Shown here: one piece after another, positions 36,174 through 43,155 of the stretch
Numbering within the stretch: position 1 is the first letter of the stretch
Layout of the letters: every line of letters starts with the position of its first letter
Source: Acetobacterium malicum subsp. dehalogenans DSM 11527
Lineage (GTDB): Bacteria; Bacillota; Clostridia; Eubacteriales; Eubacteriaceae
Reading direction: 5' to 3'
DNA: 64,000 bases
Assembly (NCBI RefSeq): GCF_000472665.1
Contig: NZ_AXAC01000005.1
Coordinates: 62,001 to 126,000, forward strand
Notes under the pieces: model-generated
What the model saw: only the letters and a program-made list of their open reading frames with translations
Databases searched by the model: none
Told to the model about the DNA's origin: nothing
Program-made: the position numbers and the translations under genes

Positions 36174-37091
36174 TTAAATACTAACCGGAGTATCTCCAAA
36201 ATAATTTTTCCAGAGTCTCAGCAAGTCACTGATCATCCGGATGCCCACTGCCGAAATCAGCACGATTTCGGTTTCTTCAACCGGTTTGATCCAGTGATTC
36301 AATACTGCAAAATCATTGACGCTGCTGACTTCAAAAACCCCCTGATCGGTTTGGACAAACCCTTTGATCCGATGGGTTGACAGTTTTATTTCATTCAAAA
36401 ATCTTTCGAATGTCTGATAATCCAGGATTTCGTCCGTTTTTAAAACATGGGTATGGGGACGGCTTTCCCAGGTATTTACGGAAGGACTGGCTGTGAACGC
36501 TGTTCTTTTCATGGTCTTGACCAGATCAGCCAATGGCACCGCGCAAAAAGACGTCTGATAGATTTCCGCTGCCGGGTTAATCCCCTTAATCTTTTCTGTG
36601 ATAACTTGAAGGGTTTCGGCATTTTGAAGATCGGCCTTATTAATAATAACCTTACTGGCATAAATGATCTGTTTTTCCAGTGCGGCGATCACGTCAACCT
36701 GTTTGAGAAAATAGCGTCCATCCACAATACAAATGGAGCCAGCATAATCATAAGCTTTACCCGTAATTTTTGTAACCGTCTCAAGAATAATCCCCATATT
36801 GGAAGGATCTGCCACTCCAGAAGATTCGACAAACACAATTTCCAATTGATGGTGTAAAAATTCCGCCAGTCCTTTGATGAAGTTTTCTTTCAGGCAGGCG
36901 CAAAAAACCGATCCGTTATTCAATTCAATCAGATCAAAATCCTCATTTTTGATCAATTGTCCGTCAATACCGGTCTCCCCAAATTCATTCATCAGAACAC
37001 CGATTTTTCGGCCCTCATATTCGATTAACAGTTTTTTCAGCATCGTGGTTTTTCCGGCACCCAAAAATCCGGTCAGTAAGATCAACTTCAT
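36174..37091 (-). CDS. CobW/COG0523 family GTPase
   Basis: A 305-residue P-loop GTPase with GFLGAGKTTML (Walker A), a conserved Cys pair in NNGSVFCACLKENF (in place of the canonical GCICC/GCLCC), ESSGVADPSNMG, and VIINKADL (NKxD). The C-terminal domain is of the CobW_C type. The family delivers metals such as Zn or Co to target enzymes, or works with corrinoids. Located between MtaA-like and MeTr-like genes, it may metallate the Zn-dependent methyltransferase. AAGGAGA precedes the ATG. Confidence 0.85.
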   Translation of the reverse strand: MKLILLTGFLGAGKTTMLKKLLIEYEGRKIGVLMNEFGETGIDGQLIKNEDFDLIELNNGSVFCACLKENFIKGLAEFLHHQLEIVFVESSGVADPSNMGIILETVTKITGKAYDYAGSICIVDGRYFLKQVDVIAALEKQIIYASKVIINKADLQNAETLQVITEKIKGINPAAEIYQTSFCAVPLADLVKTMKRTAFTASPSVNTWESRPHTHVLKTDEILDYQTFERFLNEIKLSTHRIKGFVQTDQGVFEVSSVNDFAVLNHWIKPVEETEIVLISAVGIRMISDLLRLWKNYFGDTPVSI

Positions 37092-37153
37092 TCCATATCT
37101 CCTTGTTTTGAGCAGGGCGGCATTGACTGCCGCCGCTTCAGGCCAGCTTCTGG

Positions 37154-38503
37154 TTATAGATATTTGCCGACCACTTCAATTAATTCCTGCTTGCTGGGAA
37201 TAATTGATGACCACTGCAGTTGGCCATTGATATAGGTGGATGGCAGGTGCTGAACGCCCATTTTTTTAGTCCGGGCAATATCCATTTTATTGGTGTATTT
37301 AAATTCTTTAATCTCAATCCGATCGCCAAACTCTTCTTCGGCCAGCAGGATTCCCTTGACCATGTAGGTACAGGCCGCACAGGTAGCTGAATCCAGGGTG
37401 AAGATTTCAATCAGCGGTTTTTCCAGCTTGTCATAATCCGGCAGATCTACGGGGATATCTTCATCCACGGCCTCATAGTTTTCGATCATTTTACGGACCG
37501 TTTCCGTTTGCTTAATGGCCTGGACAATCGCTACCGTATTATCAATCGGGACATTATAAGGCATATCACAGCCGGGGCTGACAATCAGGTTATGATGGTT
37601 GATCTGATCCAGCATGTCGACAATAAATTTCATATTGTCCTGTTGATTGCCGAACAGCAGGGTGGTTGTCAGTGGAATATTTCCGCCAATGGTAATATTG
37701 TATTGGTCGGTGATTTTCTTGGCTTCATAAATATTGACATTCTCATCAATGGAGATCCCGTCGGGATTGGTTTTACACATCACCTCCATTTGAACAGTAG
37801 CATCGCCGCAGACAAAGAAACTGCTTAAAGCCCCCTTGCTGCGAATAAAATCAAAGGCCGCCTGGAAGGGTTCCATAAACAGGGCCTCAATCGATTTCGG
37901 TGAAATCTGACTGATCAGCGGGTCAACCAGAGCAATGACATCCATCCCGGCATCAATATAGTAGCTTGACATGGCATTACACACTTCCACGCAGAATCCT
38001 ACCAGTTCTTTGACATACTCCGGATACATGACGATATCCATAAAAAATTCGCTGCCGCGGATATGGGAAGCCAGGGTGACTGGTCCGCAAATTAAACCAT
38101 AGAGAGCGGTGTCATCCCCCACTGCCGCTTTCACCCGTTTCATCACATCCACCACCATTGGAATGCGGCCGTCGGTAACTTTTGGAATCTTGCATTTGCA
38201 GGGTACTGTCAATTCACCGGCATAGGGATGGGTCATTACCGATGGCGGATTATCTTCCGCCCATAACAACTCGCAGCCAAGTATTTCTGCTTCAATTTGA
38301 AGATCGAAGATTACCGGCATCCCGTCAGGAGCATAAAGCTTGTGAACTTCCATCAATGAATCAAATAATTTATCGCCGTCGGTTAATACCTCCCGGGCTG
38401 TATACCCTTTCAGAAAACCGGCATGGACACCACTGAAAGGCACCCATGGTACCTCATTGACCGTTTCGTGTCTTAATGTCTTTAAAATTAGATCTTTTCC
38501 CAT
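37154..38503 (-). CDS. MtaA/CmuA-like (uroporphyrinogen decarboxylase family) methyltransferase fused to a thioredoxin-like domain
   Basis: 449 residues. Residues about 1-345 form the URO-D/MtaA-type barrel (VPWVPFSGVHAGFLKGYT, YGLICGPVTLASHIRGSEFFMD, GMDVIALVDPLISQISPKS, VSPGCDMPYNVP). Residues about 365-449 form a thioredoxin-like domain with the redox motif ATCAAC and a cis-Pro segment QHLPSTYING. In MtaA/MtbA the zinc is bound by HxC...C. Here the first ligand position reads FFVCGD, so the His seems to be Phe, while both Cys remain. The fusion may couple a thiol or redox step to methyl transfer. GAGGT precedes the ATG. Confidence 0.8.
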   Translation of the reverse strand: MGKDLILKTLRHETVNEVPWVPFSGVHAGFLKGYTAREVLTDGDKLFDSLMEVHKLYAPDGMPVIFDLQIEAEILGCELLWAEDNPPSVMTHPYAGELTVPCKCKIPKVTDGRIPMVVDVMKRVKAAVGDDTALYGLICGPVTLASHIRGSEFFMDIVMYPEYVKELVGFCVEVCNAMSSYYIDAGMDVIALVDPLISQISPKSIEALFMEPFQAAFDFIRSKGALSSFFVCGDATVQMEVMCKTNPDGISIDENVNIYEAKKITDQYNITIGGNIPLTTTLLFGNQQDNMKFIVDMLDQINHHNLIVSPGCDMPYNVPIDNTVAIVQAIKQTETVRKMIENYEAVDEDIPVDLPDYDKLEKPLIEIFTLDSATCAACTYMVKGILLAEEEFGDRIEIKEFKYTNKMDIARTKKMGVQHLPSTYINGQLQWSSIIPSKQELIEVVGKYL

Positions 38504-38607
38504 TTTTTACCTCATTATTGTGTTTTCTATTTTATTTTTATTTCAGTAACTGCGGTGTTGCTGTTTATTGATGATAATCGTGGTGCTATTGTGCCAAAAT
38601 CTTCGAC

Positions 38608-39492
38608 TTAATCCCGGATAGATAAAGAATCGGCATCAGCTGTTCGACTGACAAGAATTACCGCAACCAGCATCAGCCCGGCCCCGGCAATGGTATTGCC
38701 ATTCCATGGTTCGTTGTATAATAAAATACCCAGCACTAAAGTTACCACCGCCTCAAAAGCAATTATCAGTGAGGTTTGGGTCGATCCGATTCGCTTAATG
38801 GCAAAGGTGACCATCTGTAGAACAAAGATAGTAATTCCGCCCAATGCCAGGGTGAAAATGATTCCTTTAGTCGATAATGATAAAAATTCTGAATTGCCTG
38901 AAATAATCCAGCCCTGAATACCGAAAAATATGGCGCAAATCCCGCCCAGATAAAATATAATTACCCGGTTTTCAAGTTTTTTAAGGCTGCTTTGCTGGAG
39001 ACTAACCAGATAAATACCATATGCCAAGCCTGATCCCAGTGCTAATACACTGCCCATATTGATTAAATCGAAATTGAAATTCATCAGAAATAAGATCCCT
39101 ACACTGGCAATGATCAAAGCACTGATCTTCGTCTGGTTGGGTTTTTCTTTAAAAACCATGGCCATAATGACAACCACGAAAAGCGGATAAGAGAAATACA
39201 GCATGGTTGCCAATCCCATCGGCATATAATTAAAGGACCGGGCCAATAAAAAAGTGGATCCACCATATCCGACAGCCGAATAAATAAATAGTTCCAGGGC
39301 CTGTTTTTTTGTTATCGTGATCTTTTCTTTTTTTAAGATAAAGGTTAGTCCCAAGCTGATAAAAACAACGACATACCGATAAAATAAAATGGTGGTGGCA
39401 TCCAAACCATCCAGCATTAAAGCCTTGGTTAAGACCGGAATGAGACCTGCGGCCAATGCGGCTGCAACGGCTGCAATGATTCCAATTGACAT
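38608..39492 (-). CDS. EamA/DMT family transporter
   Basis: A 294-residue membrane protein with ten hydrophobic segments in two EamA repeats (SIGIIAAVAAALAAGLIPVL... and LGGITIFVLQMVTFAIKRIG...). The family exports metabolites or amino acids. AGAGGC precedes the ATG. It lies between the MtaA-like gene and repeat copy E, and the substrate is unknown. Confidence 0.85.
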   Translation of the reverse strand: MSIGIIAAVAAALAAGLIPVLTKALMLDGLDATTILFYRYVVVFISLGLTFILKKEKITITKKQALELFIYSAVGYGGSTFLLARSFNYMPMGLATMLYFSYPLFVVVIMAMVFKEKPNQTKISALIIASVGILFLMNFNFDLINMGSVLALGSGLAYGIYLVSLQQSSLKKLENRVIIFYLGGICAIFFGIQGWIISGNSEFLSLSTKGIIFTLALGGITIFVLQMVTFAIKRIGSTQTSLIIAFEAVVTLVLGILLYNEPWNGNTIAGAGLMLVAVILVSRTADADSLSIRD

Positions 39493-39519
39493 GTTTGCCT
39501 CTTTTTCTTAATTTTTAAA

Positions 39520-39543
39520 AAGCACTCCTGAGTCGGAGTGCTT
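39520..39543 (-). terminator. Terminator hairpin, distal of a duplicated pair around repeat E
   Basis: AAGCACTCC / GGAGTGCTT followed on the minus strand by TTTTTAAAAATT. Its near-identical twin lies at 39769-39792 on the other side of the repeat. Confidence 0.75.
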
Positions 39544-39567
39544 CAGACTGTCAAAAAAGATAACCTA

Positions 39568-39748
39568 GTACCGACAATTGTTACATCATGTTGTACGCAT
39601 CGGAGCGGACACGGCAAAGCCTGCGTGGAGGCAACGAGCCAAGCACAAGCTTGCTTGTAGTTGGCGACTGCCCGCGACTAATAAGAAATATTATTTCTTA
39701 TTAGTGTCCGATTCCGCGGCGAACAACAGATTAACAATTGGTCGGTAC
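39568..39748 (+). repeat. MITE-like structured repeat, copy E (with core module)
   Basis: The 181-bp element has both GTAC ends and the conserved left flank GTCAAAAAAGATAACC. The core module (about 39629-39678) is inserted after GCCTG, as in copy A, with the hairpin TAATAAGAAAT / ATTTCTTATTA. It is bracketed by two copies of the same terminator hairpin and lies between the corrinoid-protein gene and the EamA gene. Confidence 0.87.
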
Positions 39749-39768
39749 GGCAGTTAATCGATAACCTC

Positions 39769-39792
39769 AAGCACTCCCGATTCGGAGTGCTT
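39769..39792 (-). terminator. Terminator hairpin, proximal of the duplicated pair around repeat E
   Basis: AAGCACTCC / GGAGTGCTT with a different loop (CGATTC versus TGAGTC in the twin). On the minus strand its U-tract is replaced by GAGGTTATCG, as if the repeat had entered directly behind the stem. It follows the corrinoid-protein gene. Confidence 0.7.
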
Positions 39793-39835
39793 TATTTGTC
39801 ATAATCTTTAGTGTCTCCGTCTATTTTAAGCTTAG

Positions 39836-40462
39836 CTATGCTGTTAATGCTTTGGCGGTATCCACTGCTGCCGATGCATCGGCAGCATAAATAGCTCCTA
39901 ATTTTTCGCTATATGCTAGTGATAGTGGTGCGCCACCAACCAGATATTGTACGATTAACCCTTCATCCTGGCAGGCATTGATGACTTCCTGCATATAGGT
40001 CATGGTCGTTGTCAGCATCGCTGACATCCCGACGATGTCGGCGTTATGTTCTTTGACTGCCGCTACAAATTGCTCGACTTTGGCATCAATCCCCAAATCG
40101 ATAACCTTGAAACCAGCGCTTTCCAGCATCATCACAACCAGGTTTTTACCAATGTCATGCAAGTCCCCTTTGACGGTTCCAATCACAATAGTTCCCAGGC
40201 TGGGCATGTCTTTATCGGCAATCAACGGCTTGACAATATCCATTCCGGCATTCATCGCCCGGGCTGCCATCAACACTTCAGGAACAAACATATCTCCGGC
40301 TTTAAATTTTTCTCCGACAACATTCATCCCACTTAATAAACCTTCATTGATAATCGTAATCGGATCGGTTTTCGCTTCAACCAGAAGATTGACGTTTTCA
40401 ATAATCCCTGGTTCGTTTCCATCAATTACAAATTGTCCTAAATCTGCTATCTTCAACATCAT
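39836..40462 (-). CDS. Corrinoid protein (MtbC/MttC/MtgC type)
   Basis: 208 residues. The N-terminal helical cap (residues 1-80, INEGLLSGMNVVGEKFKAGDMFVPEVLMAARAM) is followed by a B12-binding Rossmann domain with DLHDIGKN (the DxHxxG motif whose His ligates cobalt), VGMSAMLTTTM and YLVGGAPLS. It accepts methyl groups from MttB-type proteins and passes them to a MeTr-type enzyme. It is the third gene after the sigma-54 promoter at 42769, behind the opine-type dehydrogenase and PanB2. AGGGTG precedes the start. Confidence 0.93.
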   Translation of the reverse strand: MMLKIADLGQFVIDGNEPGIIENVNLLVEAKTDPITIINEGLLSGMNVVGEKFKAGDMFVPEVLMAARAMNAGMDIVKPLIADKDMPSLGTIVIGTVKGDLHDIGKNLVVMMLESAGFKVIDLGIDAKVEQFVAAVKEHNADIVGMSAMLTTTMTYMQEVINACQDEGLIVQYLVGGAPLSLAYSEKLGAIYAADASAAVDTAKALTA

Positions 40463-40484
40463 TTTTCACCCTTTTCCATATTCT

Positions 40485-41342
40485 TTATTTAATTTCTGCC
40501 AGCAGTTTTTCCAGTTCAGCGGCTTCTTCATCGGCAATTACATAGGTGTGCACGCCATCATCTGGAAACGCACCATTTCGCACTTCGTCGCAAAATGCGG
40601 TGAATCCTTTTAATAATTCAGCCCCTACATTGGCATATTTTTTTACAAACTTAGGGGTGAAGTCATCATAATATCCAACCATATCGGCATAGATCAGTAA
40701 CTGACCATCGGTAAAGGAACCAGCGCCAATTCCCAGAACCGGAATATTCAGGCGTTCGGTGATGGCTTTACCGACCACTGCCGGAACCCCTTCAACCAAG
40801 ATAAAGGATGCCCCAGCAGCTTCAATCGCCAGCGCCTGTCGCAATAGTTCCATCGCTGCCCCGGCACTTTTACCCTGGGCTTTATAGCCGCCCATCTGCG
40901 CTGCAAACTGGGGTGTTAGTCCAATATGTCCCATCACCAGAATCCCCACATCAGAGATGGCTTTAATCCGCTGACAAACTGAATCGGTTCCACCTTCCAA
41001 TTTAATGGCATCCACCAGGGATTCTTTAGTAAACCGGCCGGCATTAAAGACCGCTTCTTCGTTGGAAATCTGATAGGACATATAGGGCATATCGCCAACA
41101 ATAAAGGTATTGGGGGCGCCCCGTCTGACAGCTGATGAATGGGCAATCATATCATCCATGGTTACCGGGAAGGTGGTTTCATAACCCAGGGTTACCATTC
41201 CCAGGGAATCCCCAACCAGAATCATATCCACGCCGGCCCGTTCTTCATATTTGGCAGTTAAATAATCGTAGCCGGTAATGTATACAATTTTCTCTTTCTT
41301 CTCTGCCATTTCTCTAAAATTAATAATACTTTTTTTCATCAT
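40485..41342 (-). CDS. Second PanB-like ketopantoate hydroxymethyltransferase
   Basis: A 285-residue PanB homologue, clearly different from the one at 1509. Active-site features are kept: [34 protein letters not shown] and LGIGAGS, so methylene-tetrahydrofolate-dependent chemistry is expected. Its place between an opine-type dehydrogenase and a corrinoid protein, under a sigma-54 promoter, argues for a catabolic or specialised role rather than coenzyme A synthesis. It could run in reverse, giving methylene-tetrahydrofolate and a 2-oxo acid. Nomenclature as PanB is by homology only. Confidence 0.88.
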   Translation of the reverse strand: MMKKSIINFREMAEKKEKIVYITGYDYLTAKYEERAGVDMILVGDSLGMVTLGYETTFPVTMDDMIAHSSAVRRGAPNTFIVGDMPYMSYQISNEEAVFNAGRFTKESLVDAIKLEGGTDSVCQRIKAISDVGILVMGHIGLTPQFAAQMGGYKAQGKSAGAAMELLRQALAIEAAGASFILVEGVPAVVGKAITERLNIPVLGIGAGSFTDGQLLIYADMVGYYDDFTPKFVKKYANVGAELLKGFTAFCDEVRNGAFPDDGVHTYVIADEEAAELEKLLAEIK

Positions 41343-41389
41343 TCGCTCCTTAGTGTTTTATTATTTTCTCTACAGACCAGTCTTTTTTT

Positions 41390-41441
41390 AAGACCATCCA
41401 CCATCGCACGCTCGTAAAGCGTGCGAACGGTTGAGGGTCTT
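41390..41441. other. Double inverted repeat between PanB2 and the dehydrogenase gene
   Basis: An outer stem AAGACC / GGTCTT encloses an inner stem CGCACGC / GCGTGCG. It lies in the 145-base gap of the operon on the minus strand and lacks a U-tract on that strand, so mRNA processing or stabilisation is more likely than termination. Confidence 0.6.
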
Positions 41442-41487
41442 GGTTTATTTTATTTTAAGGGGTGGCTGAGGAATATAAAGGGGAAAA

Positions 41488-42705
41488 CTATTTCAGTTTT
41501 CCGATTCTTAAATAATCGTTTAGTTCTTCTTTGCTCATGTTGTCAATACCAATGTATTCCAGAGTATAGCCATTGGCGGTCAGGTCTCGGCCCAGGATGG
41601 CACAGGCCAGACTGATCATTGAGTCAACAACCGGAGTCTTGACCCCATAGACATCACCCAGTTGCTGATACACATAACAGCCGACGGGAATATCTTCGGT
41701 AATGTAACGGTTTTCCATGGTAAATGGACCGGTACCGTATTGGATCGGATCCTGTTTATCAAAGGGAATCAGGTAATCCAGTCCCATGTATTCCTGACCG
41801 AGGACGTTTTCCCGGGAAAAGAAATGCTCTTTCTCATAGGGTTGAATGCCCACTCCGATCGTTTCTGCCAAAGTACATTCTTCCTGATAGAAGGTGTATT
41901 GAACCTGGGAAATGGATGGACAATAGGCGTGGGAATAAATTGAGAATTTAAATTTATCTTCACCAAAAATGGTACCAAAGTTCTCCATCGTCGAGACCCC
42001 AAGAATTGCTCCCGGACAGTGCAGCACCGGATTAACATTAGAGAATCCAGTATCTAAAACGGTATCCCCGGCAACGGCACCTTCACCTTCAGTCACGGCG
42101 TCCATTGACGGCAGGTATTTAGAACTTTCGATAAAGGCCGCGGTATCCGTAGCTGGCATGGCGGCCCCACGTAGGGTAATGGCCCGATAATAGACCCGGA
42201 TTTTATGCGTAATCACGCCACCCGGCATTTCCACCCGGCTGCCATAGGTTGAGCTTGACCAGCCACCGACGATGACATTTTTGGTACAGCCAGCTTCCCG
42301 CATCATTTTGCGCAAAATCAAACTGCCAAAATTGTCGGGAAAAATATGTATGACCTGTCCGTCTTCCAGACAGGGGATCAGTTTTTCAAAAAAAGGTTTA
42401 TGTCCAAAAGTTGGGGTGGCAATTACAATGATACCAGCCCCTTTAACTGCTTCTGCCACATCGGTGGTAACCTTATCCATTTTTGCAAAGCCTTCTCGTT
42501 CAAAGCCATAAAGATTAACTTGCTCGCCAAAGAATTTGATCCCAACTTTTTCCACATTTTTTAGTGTTTTTTCAGCGAAAGGTTCAAAGTCACAAATCCT
42601 GACTTTTGCTCCGCCTAATGCACAGTCTCCGGCAATCGCCTTGCCAACTGCACCAGCCCCTAATACTGCAATGGGCTTGTCTTTTAAATAACTCATGTCT
42701 GCCAT
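41488..42705 (-). CDS. NAD/NADP octopine/nopaline (opine) dehydrogenase family protein
   Basis: 405 residues. The Rossmann domain starts KPIAVLGAGAVGKAIAGDCALGGAKVRICD, and a C-terminal opine-dehydrogenase-type helical domain contains the segments GAMPATDTAAF, GFSNVNPVLHCPGAILG and SIYSHAYCPS. The segment NVNPVLHCPG with its His matches the catalytic region of the family. Family members join or split an amino acid and a 2-oxo acid, or act as ketopantoate-reductase-like enzymes. ATG 42705 follows AAGGAGA. It is the first gene after a sigma-54 promoter and is followed by PanB2 and the corrinoid protein. Confidence 0.85.
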   Translation of the reverse strand: MADMSYLKDKPIAVLGAGAVGKAIAGDCALGGAKVRICDFEPFAEKTLKNVEKVGIKFFGEQVNLYGFEREGFAKMDKVTTDVAEAVKGAGIIVIATPTFGHKPFFEKLIPCLEDGQVIHIFPDNFGSLILRKMMREAGCTKNVIVGGWSSSTYGSRVEMPGGVITHKIRVYYRAITLRGAAMPATDTAAFIESSKYLPSMDAVTEGEGAVAGDTVLDTGFSNVNPVLHCPGAILGVSTMENFGTIFGEDKFKFSIYSHAYCPSISQVQYTFYQEECTLAETIGVGIQPYEKEHFFSRENVLGQEYMGLDYLIPFDKQDPIQYGTGPFTMENRYITEDIPVGCYVYQQLGDVYGVKTPVVDSMISLACAILGRDLTANGYTLEYIGIDNMSKEELNDYLRIGKLK

Positions 42706-42768
42706 ATTTTTTCTCCTTTTAGTCATCTCAATTTGAAATAATTGATCGTTTACTTACTGCTGAATTAA

Positions 42769-42784
42769 AGCAAGGTTCATGCCA
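42769..42784 (-). promoter_or_regulatory. Sigma-54 promoter of the dehydrogenase-PanB2-corrinoid operon
   Basis: On the minus strand the sequence reads TGGCAT-N5-TTGCT, the same variant as at the acetoin operon. The predicted start is near 42758, about 50 bases before the dehydrogenase ATG. Confidence 0.85.
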
Positions 42785-42891
42785 ACATAACACTGACATC
42801 AAATTTTCAGGTATTCGCTTGTTTATTGTCATTCTCAAGCTGGCCTGCTATTTGATCACAAAATGCAGGTGCAAAATTTCAGGCCGCTGAT

Positions 42892-42951
42892 AACAGGCAT
42901 TATCCTGTTTCCGCTTACTAATTCTTTACAAACCCCGTTTTAACGGGGTTT
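42892..42951. promoter_or_regulatory. Two palindromes upstream of the sigma-54 promoter
   Basis: AACAGG-N6-CCTGTT (42892-42909) and AAACCCCGTT / AACGGGGTTT (42930-42951) lie roughly 140-180 bases upstream of the predicted start, the usual distance for activator sites. The second could also be a hairpin in RNA. Confidence 0.5.
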
Positions 42952-43062
42952 ATGACAAGTGACAATTAATTTTGCGTGTTATCATATTTTGCATACCTGA
43001 CTTTGTTGATCAGCAGCATATTCGAAAGTCTACAGCCACATCAATCGTCAATTAAAAAAGAA

Positions 43063-43140
43063 CGCTACTCATGGTAGCCTGGACCTTCTGACCAGCCACC
43101 AGTTACTCAATAAAAAAAGAGTGTGACCTAATGTCACACC
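43063..43140 (-). terminator. Tandem terminators after the BCCT gene
   Basis: On the minus strand, GTGTGAC / GTCACAC followed by TCTTTTTTT (43112-43139) comes first, then GCTAC / GTAGC followed by GTTCTTTTTT (43050-43078). They isolate the BCCT unit from the sigma-54 promoter downstream. Confidence 0.8.
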
Positions 43141-43155
43141 CTTTTGGGCTATTAT

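Noticed and set aside
38581-38596. TGGCAC on the minus strand upstream of the MtaA-like fusion, a possible fourth sigma-54 promoter
   Set aside because: The -12 element reads CACCA after five bases instead of TTGCT, so the invariant GC is missing.
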